Positions 17,947 to 26,657 are shown, numbered from the stretch's first letter. The stretch is 64,000 nucleotides of DNA from Caryophanales bacterium (GCA_902363455.1 CABJAC010000002.1:258265-322264); one strand, 5' to 3'. Numbers and translations: made by a program. The notes: a model not told the origin generated them from the letters alone.

Positions 17947-19151
17947 GACGTGTGGCCATCATTGATGCCGTCCGTACACCGATTGGCCGGTATAACGGAG
18001 CACTGAAAGACGTCCGTCCGGATGATTTAGGGGCCTGTGTCATTCAAGCACTCGTTGACCGGAATCCAAAGGTGGATCCGAGTCAAATCGAAGAAGTGAT
18101 TTTCGGAAATGCCAATCAGGCAGGAGAAGACAATCGGAATGTCGCCCGGATGTCCGGTTTGCTTGCTGGTCTACCGGTCGAAGTCGCCGGGACGACCGTC
18201 AACCGGCTGTGTGGATCTGGACTCGATGCCATCATCGCAGCAGCCCGGGCGATTGCAATGAACGAAGGGGAGATATATATTGCCGGCGGGACAGAAAGCA
18301 TGACCCGGGCACCACTCGTCATGGCAAAGACCGAAACCGGTTTTGCCCGAGGGAATACAACGGTATATGACACGACGATCGGCTGGCGGTTCGTCAATGA
18401 AAAACTGGATGCCAAGTACGGAACAGACTCAATGCCGGAGACGGCGGAACACGTGGCAGTCCGTTACGGGATCTCACGCGAAGTGCAGGATGATTTTGCC
18501 TTTTTAAGTCAGCAACGGGCCAAACAGGCGATGGAAACACATCGTTTTCAAACAGAACTTGTTCCCGTGCAGTATACGACACGCAAAGGACAGATCATCG
18601 AAGTGGATACGGATGAACATCCGCGCCCTGACACCAGCCGTGAAAAACTCGGAACGCTCAAAAGTCTGTTTCCAAATGGCACGGTCACGGCGGGAAATGC
18701 TTCCGGTGTCAACGATGGAGCAGCCGCCTTATTGTTAATGAGTGAAGAAACGGCAGATCGTCTTGGATTGACTCCGCTCGCCTATTACCGGGCCAGTGCC
18801 GTCGCCGGTGTCGAACCGGCGGTCATGGGAATCGGACCGGTCGATGCGACCCGCAAGGCTTTGGACCGGGCGGGATTGACAGTGGAGCAACTGGATTTGG
18901 TTGAATTGAACGAAGCCTTTGCAGCGCAAAGTATAGCCTGTATGCAAGAGCTCGGACTACCGCCGGAAAAAGTCAACGTCAACGGAGGGGCAATCGCATT
19001 TGGTCATCCACTGGGGGCAAGCGGAGCACGAATTGTAACGACGCTAGTACACGAGATGTGCCGTACGAATCAGACATATGGTCTCGCGACGATGTGTGTC
19101 GGAGTCGGACAAGGTGTTGCCCTTGTGGTCGAACGGGAGGGACTCACATGA
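17943..19151 (+). CDS. paaJ: Beta-ketoadipyl-CoA thiolase
   Basis: 402-residue thiolase. The nucleophilic Cys is in [10 protein letters not shown] near residue 90, with [16 protein letters not shown] near 345 and the second Cys in MCVGVGQG near 385. The stretch [17 protein letters not shown] is characteristic of the PcaF/PaaJ branch and not of ordinary acetyl-CoA acetyltransferases. It cleaves 3-oxoadipyl-CoA to succinyl-CoA and acetyl-CoA, ending the pathway. It is coupled by ATGA overlaps on both sides. Confidence 0.9.
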   Translation: MRRVAIIDAVRTPIGRYNGALKDVRPDDLGACVIQALVDRNPKVDPSQIEEVIFGNANQAGEDNRNVARMSGLLAGLPVEVAGTTVNRLCGSGLDAIIAAARAIAMNEGEIYIAGGTESMTRAPLVMAKTETGFARGNTTVYDTTIGWRFVNEKLDAKYGTDSMPETAEHVAVRYGISREVQDDFAFLSQQRAKQAMETHRFQTELVPVQYTTRKGQIIEVDTDEHPRPDTSREKLGTLKSLFPNGTVTAGNASGVNDGAAALLLMSEETADRLGLTPLAYYRASAVAGVEPAVMGIGPVDATRKALDRAGLTVEQLDLVELNEAFAAQSIACMQELGLPPEKVNVNGGAIAFGHPLGASGARIVTTLVHEMCRTNQTYGLATMCVGVGQGVALVVEREGLT

Positions 19152-19918
19152 TTCATTTGGAACGATTGGACCACGTCGCGGTTATTCGGATTGACCGGCC
19201 CGAACGGATGAACTGTTTTGATTATCCGACGCTCGTCGAGTTGCAACAGCTTGTCGCGACGGTCCGTCACAATCCGATGATCCGGGTTGTCCTCTTTACG
19301 GGAACGGGAAAAGCGTTCAGCGCCGGTGCTGATTTAAAAGAACGGACCACATTGGATGAAACACAAGTCCGGCGAAACGTCGCGGCCATTCGTGATGTCT
19401 TCACAGATATCGCCAATCTGCCGCAACCGACGATTGCTGCCGTCAACGGTCATGCTCTCGGTGGCGGCTTCGAATGGATGCTCGCCTGTGATTTCCGAAT
19501 CATCGTAAAAGGAGCATTGATCGGACTGACGGAAACCAGTTTTGGCATCATTCCGGGCGCCGGCGGGACGCAACGACTGCCGCGGTTGATTGGAGAGACT
19601 CGGGCGAAGGAACTGATTTTCACGGCTAAGAAGATTGATGCGGAGACCGCTGAACGATACGGGATCGTCTCGCGTGTCGTCTCGACGGTGGAAGAACTGA
19701 TGGAGGTCTGTCTGGCTTTCGCCGACGAGATGCTCCGCAACGGACCGATTGCGATCCGGCAGGCCAAACAGGCGATCGATCAAGGTCTCAATCATTCACT
19801 CTCGGAAGGATTGGAAATTGAAACTGCTGCCTACGAAACGGTCATCCCGACGGAAGACCGGATGGAAGCATTACGTGCGTTTGCCGAAAAACGGACACCG
19901 CAGTTTCAAGGGAAATGA
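19148..19918 (+). CDS. Enoyl-CoA hydratase, PaaF-like
   Basis: 256-residue crotonase: KAFSAGADLKE near residue 55, HALGGGFEWMLACDF near 97 and TETSFGIIPGAGGTQ near 123, with both catalytic glutamates in place. Together with the crotonase at 14723 it covers the isomerase (PaaG) and hydratase (PaaF) steps; which does which cannot be decided here. It overlaps the thiolase stop by ATGA, so an upstream extension of the frame is excluded. Last catabolic gene of the cluster. Confidence 0.85.
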   Translation: MIHLERLDHVAVIRIDRPERMNCFDYPTLVELQQLVATVRHNPMIRVVLFTGTGKAFSAGADLKERTTLDETQVRRNVAAIRDVFTDIANLPQPTIAAVNGHALGGGFEWMLACDFRIIVKGALIGLTETSFGIIPGAGGTQRLPRLIGETRAKELIFTAKKIDAETAERYGIVSRVVSTVEELMEVCLAFADEMLRNGPIAIRQAKQAIDQGLNHSLSEGLEIETAAYETVIPTEDRMEALRAFAEKRTPQFQGK

Positions 19919-19994
19919 GGATGGTCGTCACCTGAAATAACACGTATACTAACGGTACACGAAAAAACGTTATATTAAAGAGAGAGTGAATGAC

Positions 19995-20879
19995 ATGAGT
20001 GCGAATACACAATCAATGATTTTTACGGTATACGGAGATTATATCCGGCATTATGGCAATCAAATCTGGGTCGGTAGCCTGATCCGTCTGCTCAAAGAAT
20101 TTGGCCATAATGAACAGGCGGTCCGGGTCGCCGTTTCCCGGATGGTCAAACAAGGGTGGTTGACGTCACAAAAACAAGGCACGAAAAGTTTTTATTCGTT
20201 GACCCCACGCGGCGTTGAGCGGATGGAAGAAGCGGCGAGACGAATTTATAAATCGACGCCTCACGTCTGGGACGGGAAATGGCGGACTCTGATGTATACG
20301 ATTCCGGAAGACAAACGGCAAATCCGTGATGAACTGCGGAAAGAGTTGTCTTGGAGTGGCTTCGGAAATTTATCAAACGGTGTCTGGATTTCACCGAACC
20401 CCCTTGAAAAAGAAGCGGAACGGTTGATTGAAGCCTATGATATTAAGGAGTACGTCGACTTTTTCGTCGGCGAATACCATGGACCACAACCGGATCAATC
20501 GCTGGTCGAACGGGCTTTCCCGCTGGATGAGTTGCAAGAACGGTACGAACAGTTCATTGCGGAATACAGCCGACGTTATATCGTTCATCAAAGCCGGATC
20601 CAGCTGGACGAAATGGATGAGGAACAGTGTTTTGTTGAACGGACGACACTCGTCCATCAATACCGGAAGTTTTTATTTACGGATCCTGGTCTGCCGCAAG
20701 AGTTGTTGCCGGATGAGTGGAGCGGTCATCACGCCGCGTTGTTGTTTGAACAGTATTACCGGTTGCTCGCCGAACCGGCAAGTCGGTTCTTTGAAGGGAT
20801 TTTTCAGGAAACACACGATGTCACCCAAAAAAGTGCCGATTATGACGCTTCAGAACATCCATTGTTTGCGGAGCGTTAA
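19995..20879 (+). CDS. paaX: Phenylacetic acid degradation repressor PaaX
   Basis: 294 residues with an N-terminal winged helix (WVGSLIRLLKEFGHNEQAVRVAVSRM split around residues 27-50, recognition helix in the second half), a central PaaX region containing WDGKWRTLMYTIPE, and a C-terminal domain. PaaX represses paa genes and is released by phenylacetyl-CoA in known systems. It has its own 76-nt upstream gap and lies at the end of the cluster. The ATG at 19995 is preferred over the GTG at 19986. Confidence 0.92.
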   Translation: MSANTQSMIFTVYGDYIRHYGNQIWVGSLIRLLKEFGHNEQAVRVAVSRMVKQGWLTSQKQGTKSFYSLTPRGVERMEEAARRIYKSTPHVWDGKWRTLMYTIPEDKRQIRDELRKELSWSGFGNLSNGVWISPNPLEKEAERLIEAYDIKEYVDFFVGEYHGPQPDQSLVERAFPLDELQERYEQFIAEYSRRYIVHQSRIQLDEMDEEQCFVERTTLVHQYRKFLFTDPGLPQELLPDEWSGHHAALLFEQYYRLLAEPASRFFEGIFQETHDVTQKSADYDASEHPLFAER

Positions 20880-20882
20880 TTG

Positions 20883-20920
20883 AAAAACGCTCATCCCGTT
20901 AAAATGAGATGAGCGTTTTT
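20883..20920. terminator. Bidirectional terminator between paaX and the gamma-carbonic-anhydrase gene
   Basis: AAAAACGCTCATC pairs perfectly with GATGAGCGTTTTT around a 12-nt loop. It serves two convergent genes. Confidence 0.88.
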
Positions 20921-20930
20921 GTGCCGAGCA

Positions 20931-21449
20931 TTAATTCTCGGAGAGTTGTTGTCGGAAGGCGTATCCTTTATCGACATACGAATCAATCGATTCTTGAATC
21001 ATCTCTAGATCTGCTGGTGTGAGTTCCCGTACAACTTTTCCCGGCGAACCGATAATGAGCGAGCGGGGCGGGAATTTCTTGCCAGACGGAATCAATGTGT
21101 TGGCGCCGATAATGCATTCTTCCCCAATTTCGGCATGATCCAGAACGGTCGCACCCATACCAACGATCGAGCGTCGACCGATTTTACAACCGTGAAGAAT
21201 GGCGTTGTGCCCGACAGTCACCTCATCTTCGACGATGACAGGTGCCCCCTCATAGAGATGGATGGTCGCATTGTCCTGAATGCTGCACCGTTGGCCGATC
21301 GTAATCGGTCCTTCATCGCCACGAAGGACCGCATTAAACCAGATCGTCGATTCTTCGCCGACTGTTACGTCACCAATTAAAAATGCGCCGGGTGCGACAA
21401 AAACATTTGTTGCCAAGCTGGGAGAAACATCACGATACGGAATATTCAT
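20931..21449 (-). CDS. Gamma-carbonic-anhydrase-like hexapeptide protein (PaaY/YtoA type)
   Basis: 172 residues of left-handed beta-helix hexapeptide repeats, with zinc-ligand-type histidines in DNATIHLYEG near 67 and TVGHNAILHGC near 86. In E. coli the related PaaY lies next to paaX and acts as a thioesterase that rescues CoA from pathway dead ends. Here the gene faces paaX, so a PaaY role is possible. A housekeeping YtoA-type role is equally compatible. Confidence 0.8.
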   Translation of the reverse strand: MNIPYRDVSPSLATNVFVAPGAFLIGDVTVGEESTIWFNAVLRGDEGPITIGQRCSIQDNATIHLYEGAPVIVEDEVTVGHNAILHGCKIGRRSIVGMGATVLDHAEIGEECIIGANTLIPSGKKFPPRSLIIGSPGKVVRELTPADLEMIQESIDSYVDKGYAFRQQLSEN

Positions 21450-21471
21450 TAAGACGCCTCATTTCTAAAAA

Positions 21472-21485
21472 TGAATTTAAATTCA
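21472..21485. promoter_or_regulatory. Perfect 14-bp palindrome in divergent intergenic region
   Basis: TGAATTTAAATTCA lies between the divergent gamma-carbonic-anhydrase and nitronate-monooxygenase-like genes. Palindromes of this kind are common MarR- or TetR-family operators. No regulator gene is adjacent. Confidence 0.4.
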
Positions 21486-21527
21486 GTTCAGTATACCATT
21501 AGTCGAAACAAAAACGGGGGGAAGACC

Positions 21528-22463
21528 ATGTCGCGTATATGTACTAAATTACAAATCGATGTGCCGATCATTCAAGGTGGCATGGGAAACATCAGTCATG
21601 CTGAGTTGACGGCAGCGGTTTCGAATGCCGGCGGACTTGGAACGATTGGATGCGGGACGATGACACCTGTTGAAGTCAAACAATTGATTAAAGAGACACG
21701 CCGGTTGACGTCGCGTCCGTTTGCTTTAAATATCGCGATCCGGGTCTCGCCGTATACGGAAGACTTAATCACATTGGCGATTGAGGAAAAAATGCCGGTC
21801 GTGTCCTTGTCGGCCGGTAATCCGGCTCCGTTTTTGTCCAAGTTACGGCAGGCGGGAATCCAAACAATTGGTGTAGTTGCTTCCGTCAAACAGGCCGTTA
21901 AAGCCGAACAGGCAGGAATGGATATACTAGTGGCAGAAGGAGTCGAGGCCGCAGGAATCAATTCGCCACTTGAGTTGACGACAATGACGTTGATTCCGCA
22001 AATCACGGATCATGTTACGATTCCTGTTCTCGCCGCCGGTGGAATCGGTGACGGTCGTGGTCTCGCAGCTGCCTGGATGCTCGGGGCAGAAGGGGTACAA
22101 CTGGGAACCCGGTTGATTGCGACGCAAGAATCCCGTGTGCATGAGCATTATAAAAGACATCTTGTGCAGGCGGATGATCTCGAGACACGGATTATTGGTC
22201 GTGAAGTCGGACAAGTCCGGCGTGTCTTGAACGGAGCGTATGTGGAAGGGTTACGTCCTGCGTCGCTCGCTGAGTTCCAAGAAAAAACGAACGAATCATT
22301 TCATATCAAAGGGGCACTTGAGGGCGACGAGACAGCAGGATACGTCAATGCCGGTCTCGTCGCCGGTTTGATTGATGATGTTCCAACCGTTGCGGAACTG
22401 TTTAACCGGATGATGGATGACGCCTTCGGACGGATTGAACGGATGTATCGGACACTTCAATAG
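21528..22463 (+). CDS. FMN-dependent nitronate monooxygenase / FabK-like protein
   Basis: 311-residue TIM-barrel flavoprotein: VPIIQGGMGNISHAELTAAV at the N-terminus, GVEAAGINSP near 140 and the FMN phosphate-binding AAGGIGDGRGLAAAWMLGA near 170-188. Both nitronate monooxygenases and the alternative enoyl-ACP reductase FabK have this architecture. The frame extends upstream, but GGGGGAAG places the start at 21528. It is a single gene with its own terminator, so context does not settle the function. Confidence 0.8.
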   Translation: MSRICTKLQIDVPIIQGGMGNISHAELTAAVSNAGGLGTIGCGTMTPVEVKQLIKETRRLTSRPFALNIAIRVSPYTEDLITLAIEEKMPVVSLSAGNPAPFLSKLRQAGIQTIGVVASVKQAVKAEQAGMDILVAEGVEAAGINSPLELTTMTLIPQITDHVTIPVLAAGGIGDGRGLAAAWMLGAEGVQLGTRLIATQESRVHEHYKRHLVQADDLETRIIGREVGQVRRVLNGAYVEGLRPASLAEFQEKTNESFHIKGALEGDETAGYVNAGLVAGLIDDVPTVAELFNRMMDDAFGRIERMYRTLQ

Positions 22464-22475
22464 CGTCAGTGCAGA

Positions 22476-22509
22476 AGAAGCAGACCTCATGGGTGAGCTT
22501 CTTTTTTTT
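22476..22509 (+). terminator. Terminator
   Basis: AGAAGC pairs with GCTTCT around a 15-nt loop, followed by eight T residues, just after the flavoprotein gene. Confidence 0.7.
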
Positions 22510-22585
22510 AATTTTAGGACATTTGTCCTTTTCAAAGTCGGGCGTAATGCGATCTACTCATAATTGGAGAAAAAGGAGGATGAAG

Positions 22586-23014
22586 ATGCAAGGAATCGTA
22601 TTTGCCTTATTCAGTGGATTATTTATTGCCTTGCAAGGCATCTTTAATGCCCGGCTCGGTGATGCAGTAGGACCGTGGTTATCCGTGACCATCGTCCATT
22701 TTGTTGGTTTAATTGGTTGTTTATTGATTTATGGGTTCGTCCGTGACCGGAAAATCGGCGGTTTTCGCACGTTACCGCTGATTTATGCGAGTGGCGGATT
22801 ACTCGGTGTCTTAGTCGTCGTTACGGAACTCACGTCGATTCAATTGCTTGGAATGACATGGGCGATGTCGTTGTTACTCGTCGCACAGATTCTATGTGCT
22901 TTTGTCATTGATTTGAACGGCTGGTTCGGTGTCATCAAAAAAAGCAGCAACCGGGGGCAATGGGTCGGTGTCGGATTGATGTTGACCGGCGTCTTGATCT
23001 TTTCGCTTGCCTGA
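22586..23014 (+). CDS. YdcZ-type DMT family membrane protein, first of a pair
   Basis: 142 residues with about five hydrophobic segments, beginning MQGIVFALFSGLFIALQGIFNARLG (spread over residues 1-25) and ending VGLMLTGVLIFSL. This is the DMT_YdcZ family, whose members often come as adjacent pairs that may form heterodimers. AAAGGAGG ends immediately before an ATG at 22580, so the ATG at 22586 (6-nt spacing) is taken as start. Substrate unknown. Confidence 0.8.
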   Translation: MQGIVFALFSGLFIALQGIFNARLGDAVGPWLSVTIVHFVGLIGCLLIYGFVRDRKIGGFRTLPLIYASGGLLGVLVVVTELTSIQLLGMTWAMSLLLVAQILCAFVIDLNGWFGVIKKSSNRGQWVGVGLMLTGVLIFSLA

Positions 23015-23037
23015 AGTGAATCAAAGGAGGAAACCAA

Positions 23038-23517
23038 ATGGGATTAGGAATGTTTTGTGCCGTTGTTGCCGGGATGATGATCAGTTTACAAACCGTATTG
23101 AATGCGCGGATGAGTCATGCTTTCGGTGCATGGGCGACGACGACGTTAGTCTTTCTTGTCGGATTGCTCGGCTCGTTGCTTGCCTTACTCTTCTTTCGCG
23201 GAGGAACGCTCTCGGCAATCCGTGAAGTCGAACCGTTGTATTTGTTTGGTGGTTTCGTAGGGGTCGGAGTCGTATTTTGTGTCATGCGGGGCATTCAACT
23301 GCTGGGACCGTCGATTGCGATTTCGGTCGTCTTGATTTCGCAACTGAGTTTTGCGTTATGCGTCGATGTCTTCGGTTGGTTTGGTCTGCCGCAGGTCGAT
23401 TTATCGCTTGGACAGATAGCCGGTCTCGCCGTGATGCTGACCGGGATTTTTGTTTTAAAACGGTATCAAGTCGTCGATGAGGCGGAACAAGCAGAGGACG
23501 TCAAAGCGATTTCCTGA
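23038..23517 (+). CDS. YdcZ-type DMT family membrane protein, second of a pair
   Basis: 159 residues, again about five membrane segments, with ISLQTVLNARMSHAFGAW near the N-terminus matching the first subunit's ALQGIFNARLGDAVGPW, followed by a short charged C-terminal tail. It lies 23 nt downstream with AAAGGAGGAAA. The parallel architecture supports a heterodimeric carrier. Substrate unknown. Confidence 0.8.
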   Translation: MGLGMFCAVVAGMMISLQTVLNARMSHAFGAWATTTLVFLVGLLGSLLALLFFRGGTLSAIREVEPLYLFGGFVGVGVVFCVMRGIQLLGPSIAISVVLISQLSFALCVDVFGWFGLPQVDLSLGQIAGLAVMLTGIFVLKRYQVVDEAEQAEDVKAIS

Positions 23518-23575
23518 GTGGACGACAAAAGGTTCGTCACGTTGGACCGCGAGATCTCGGCTGGAAAAATCAAAG

Positions 23576-23615
23576 AAGGGATTGCCCATCCGTCTGAGAT
23601 GGCAATCCCTTTTTG
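23576..23615. terminator. Bidirectional terminator
   Basis: AAGGGATTGCC pairs with GGCAATCCCTT. It lies between the YdcZ pair and the convergent msrA, with A and T tracts on either side. Confidence 0.85.
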
Positions 23616-23623
23616 CATTTTGT

Positions 23624-24154
23624 TTAGACTGTTACTTCTTCTTTCCAGGCGACGTCGATAAAGGCATCGCGACCGGACGCTTTCCGGTCTTTTTTGTAGT
23701 GGGCCGGATTTTTTTTGTGGAAGTCCTGATGATACTCTTCCGCCGGATAAAAGGCATGCGCCGGTTCAATCCGTGTGACGATCGGTTGCTTAAAGCGGTT
23801 TGTTGCCGCTAACGCGTCACGCGACGCAATCGCTGCGAGACGTTGTTCTTCCGTATGATAAAAAATTGCCGGTGCATACTGTGTGCCGCGGTCCTGGAAT
23901 TGTCCGCCGGCATCGGTCGGATCCGTCTGCGGCCAGTACAGTTCGAGTAACCGTTCGTACGAAAACAGTGCCGGATCAAATGTAATCTCGACGACTTCGG
24001 AATGCCCGGTCGTTCCTGTTTTGACCTGCTCATACGTCGGGTTGTCGACATGTCCTCCTGTATAACCGGACACGATACTGTGAATACCCGGTAGTTCCTC
24101 AAATGGTGTCACCATGCACCAGAAACATCCTCCTGCAAATGTTGCTTTTTCCAT
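23624..24154 (-). CDS. msrA: Peptide-methionine (S)-S-oxide reductase
   Basis: 176 residues starting [15 protein letters not shown], with the catalytic cysteine in GCFWC at residue 10, then [16 protein letters not shown] and [11 protein letters not shown]. It repairs methionine-S-sulfoxide in proteins and free methionine with thioredoxin. No MsrB domain is fused. Its leader contains a SAM-I riboswitch and terminator, so expression should rise when S-adenosylmethionine is low. Confidence 0.95.
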   Translation of the reverse strand: MEKATFAGGCFWCMVTPFEELPGIHSIVSGYTGGHVDNPTYEQVKTGTTGHSEVVEITFDPALFSYERLLELYWPQTDPTDAGGQFQDRGTQYAPAIFYHTEEQRLAAIASRDALAATNRFKQPIVTRIEPAHAFYPAEEYHQDFHKKNPAHYKKDRKASGRDAFIDVAWKEEVTV

Positions 24155-24222
24155 GTCATCTCTCCCTTTCCCTTGGTTCCTTGAACCGTAATGCTCTCAT
24201 TTCTGACAGCGAGAAAACGAAA

Positions 24223-24255
24223 ACGACTCCTTTGCTTGGTTGCAAAAGGAGTCGC
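24223..24255 (-). terminator. Riboswitch-linked terminator before msrA
   Basis: On the minus strand GCGACTCCTTTTGCA pairs with GCAAAGGAGTCGT. The T tract after it is interrupted (TTTTCGTTTTC), so termination may be partial. Confidence 0.7.
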
Positions 24256-24261
24256 CGCTTT

Positions 24262-24360
24262 TTATCAACCAAAGCTTTCGCTTTGCTGGTCGTAGCACCT
24301 TGCTGTACGCAGGTTGCTGGGACGTCATCGATCCAGATCTCTCGGTCCACTCTTGATAAG
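24262..24360 (-). promoter_or_regulatory. SAM-I riboswitch (S box) upstream of msrA
   Basis: Minus-strand reading gives P1 CTTATCAA ... TTGATAA, then GAGAGATCTGG, GATGACG, CCAGCAACCT and AGGTGCTA, the conserved core of the S box. It is followed by a terminator hairpin and then msrA. The M20 peptidase gene lies upstream of it and is not controlled by it. Confidence 0.92.
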
Positions 24361-24433
24361 TGTTATATGAAGTTGATGTAAGTTCGTTATCGTTGGGATG
24401 ATAATACCATTCACAAAAGTGGAAAGTCAATCC

Positions 24434-25606
24434 TTATGTTTGTAAGGCACGAAGAACCGTGGCCCCTAACGTTTTGGCTCCAATCAGCAAGGCCTGCTCG
24501 TCGATTTCGTACTTTGGATGGTGTTGCGGATAAATCGTCCGACCGTCCGTCTTCGCAGAACCGGTGAAGAAGTAACTGCCCGGGACCTGTTCAAGGTAAT
24601 AGGCGAAATCGTCGGCAGCCATCATCGGTTTGACTTCACGGACGTGTCCTTCCGGTAAAAAGCCGGCCGCATCCTGAACGAGCTTCGTTTCATTCGGATG
24701 ATTCCAAAGCGACGGATAACCGGTCGTGAAATCGATGGAATACGTAGCGCCAATTCCGGCACATGTCGTCCGGGCGACCAGATCCACCTGTTGGCGCAAC
24801 TGGTGCCGGAGTTGTTCATTAAACGTCCGGATTTCTCCGACAATCCGCGCTTCGCCGGTTACGATGTTCGGAGCCGTTCCGGCGTGAAACGAACCGATGG
24901 CGACAATCGCCGGCTCAAACGGATCGACCCGTCGACTGACGAGATGCTGAAGATTACAGACGAGCTGTGCGCCGGCGACGAGTGCATCCTGTGTCCGGTG
25001 GGGGGCTTGGGCATGACCACCTTGACCGTGGACGACGATTTCAAATTCATCGATGGCACATAACGTATGTCCGCTGTGGTAACCGATTGTCCCAACCGGA
25101 AGATCGTTTTCAAGGTGGGTACCAAAAATCGCATCGACTCCTTCGAGGCAGCCATCTTCGATCATTTGAATGGCACCACCCGGAAACACTTCTTCACCGT
25201 GTTGATGAATGAACAGGATCGTGCCCTCGAGCTCTTCCTGCAACGGTTGAAAGGCAGCTGCGAGTCCGAGGACGATTGCCGTGTGTCCATCATGTCCGCA
25301 GGCATGCATCACACCGGGACGGATTGAGCGAAACGACAGTTCGGTTTCTTCCTGAAGCGGTAATGCATCAAAATCGGCACGGACGGCAATCGTTTTTCCG
25401 GGACGCGCCCCTTGTAATGTCGCGACGATCCCGTTACCCCCGACATTTTTTTGATACGGGATACCGAGTGCTTCATAGTATTCGATGATTTTGGCCGGTG
25501 TCCGGACTTCTTGAAACGACAATTCCGGGTGGCGGTGAAAATCGCGGCGCAAACGAATCATCTCGGCTTCTTGTTGTGCGAGATGGGTAAACAGGGTTTC
25601 TAACAT
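24434..25606 (-). CDS. M20-family amidohydrolase / aminoacylase-like peptidase
   Basis: 390-residue zinc hydrolase with RRDFHRHPELSFQE near residue 25, HACGHDGHTA near 105, a catalytic HQHGEE near 138 and a lid domain with GQGGHAQAPH near 195. Relatives cleave N-acyl amino acids, hippurate or small amides; the substrate is not predictable here. The ATG at 25606 has AAAGGA at correct spacing. An in-frame ATG at 25615 is too close to that site. Confidence 0.85.
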   Translation of the reverse strand: MLETLFTHLAQQEAEMIRLRRDFHRHPELSFQEVRTPAKIIEYYEALGIPYQKNVGGNGIVATLQGARPGKTIAVRADFDALPLQEETELSFRSIRPGVMHACGHDGHTAIVLGLAAAFQPLQEELEGTILFIHQHGEEVFPGGAIQMIEDGCLEGVDAIFGTHLENDLPVGTIGYHSGHTLCAIDEFEIVVHGQGGHAQAPHRTQDALVAGAQLVCNLQHLVSRRVDPFEPAIVAIGSFHAGTAPNIVTGEARIVGEIRTFNEQLRHQLRQQVDLVARTTCAGIGATYSIDFTTGYPSLWNHPNETKLVQDAAGFLPEGHVREVKPMMAADDFAYYLEQVPGSYFFTGSAKTDGRTIYPQHHPKYEIDEQALLIGAKTLGATVLRALQT

Positions 25607-25684
25607 CAAAATCATCCTTTACGGTATGTCTTTAGGAAAAACGGGTACAGGTAGAGGTAATCAAATCAGAGGAGGAATCAACAC

Positions 25685-25978
25685 ATGGGTGAAATCATCG
25701 TCAATGCCGTTCTTACAGTCAAAGCAGGATTAGCGGATCAAGTCTTTCCCATTTTAAGCACGGTTTACAAAGCCACACAAAACGAGCCGGGCTGCTTACG
25801 CTATACGTTACATCAATCGATTGAAAATGAACATGAGTTCATGCTCTATGAAGTCTACCAAGATGAGGCTGCACTCGAAGCGCATATCGCATCGGACCAT
25901 TATAAAGCATACCGCGAACAAATCGAGTTGTATCTAGAAGACCGTCAAGTCACGAAATACGTCGAGATGACGTTCTGA
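25685..25978 (+). CDS. Antibiotic biosynthesis monooxygenase (ABM) domain protein
   Basis: 97 residues forming one ferredoxin-like ABM domain: VNAVLTVKAGLADQVFPIL, then NEPGCLRYTLHQSIENEHEFMLYEVYQDE (two strands) and HIASDHYKAY near 68. Such small dimeric proteins include quinol monooxygenases, haem degraders and signal mediators. None of the haem-degrading signature residues can be confirmed. GAGGAGGAA precedes the start. Single-gene unit. Confidence 0.8.
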   Translation: MGEIIVNAVLTVKAGLADQVFPILSTVYKATQNEPGCLRYTLHQSIENEHEFMLYEVYQDEAALEAHIASDHYKAYREQIELYLEDRQVTKYVEMTF

Positions 25979-25989
25979 AACAAAAGGAA

Positions 25990-26031
25990 GAAGGGCGTAT
26001 GGATCCTCAACGGTCCATACGCCTCTTTTTG
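25990..26031 (+). terminator. Terminator
   Basis: AGGGCGTATGGA pairs with TCCATACGCCTC (one mismatch), followed by TTTTT, after the ABM gene. Confidence 0.85.
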
Positions 26032-26099
26032 TTCTGGTTATGCTACATTAAGAAAATTCAATTTTAGGATAGAAATTGGGAGTCGAAGAAAAACTTGCA

Positions 26100-26657
26100 T
26101 CATTTCATGTCGTCTTCATGATCGACCTGCCATTCCCAATCGAGCATGCCGTAAATGAGCGAATCGCGCCAGTGGTCTTCCAGATATACCGTTTCGCGAA
26201 GTTGTCCTTCTTTTGTCATCCCGACTTTTTGGAGGACACGTTCGGAGGCGACATTTCGCGGGTCACACGTCGCTGTAATCCGGTGCAGTTCCAGTTTCTC
26301 AAAACCGAATTCAAGTAAAAAGTTGGCGATGAAGGTGGCATAACCGTTTCCCCATTCGTCGGGAGACAAGATGTAACCAATCTCAGCCGTTTTATGTTCA
26401 GTGTCGGTGATGACGAGTTCGCCGGCTCCGATCACGTGATCATCTGGAAAGGTAACCGCAAAGACATAGCGGCGGCGTGGACTCTCGAGCTCACTTTCGA
26501 GAGCGTCGTGAATGAACTGTTTGCTATCACTTTCGGAGTTGGGTCCCCACGACTGATACTGACTCACGATGGGTTGTGAGGCATAGGCATGGACGGCTTC
26601 CAAGTCTTCTGGCGTGAAACGGCGGATTCGCAGTTGGTCATTGATTTTGTAGCGCAT
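26100..26657 (-). CDS. GNAT acetyltransferase, RimJ/RimL-like
   Basis: 185 residues with a RimL-type pattern: LRIRRFTPEDLEAVHAYAS at the N-terminus, EIGYILSPDEWGNGYATF around the acetyl-CoA loop near 95-112, and HRITATCDPRNVASERVLQK near 125. GAGGAGG precedes the ATG at 26657, so the 15-codon upstream extension is not used. These enzymes acetylate ribosomal or other protein N-termini, but some act on small molecules. Confidence 0.8.
   Translation of the reverse strand: MRYKINDQLRIRRFTPEDLEAVHAYASQPIVSQYQSWGPNSESDSKQFIHDALESELESPRRRYVFAVTFPDDHVIGAGELVITDTEHKTAEIGYILSPDEWGNGYATFIANFLLEFGFEKLELHRITATCDPRNVASERVLQKVGMTKEGQLRETVYLEDHWRDSLIYGMLDWEWQVDHEDDMK

Noticed and set aside
24434..25606. SAM-I riboswitch assigned to the M20 peptidase gene
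   Set aside because: The aptamer and terminator lie downstream of that gene on the same strand, so they can only act on msrA.
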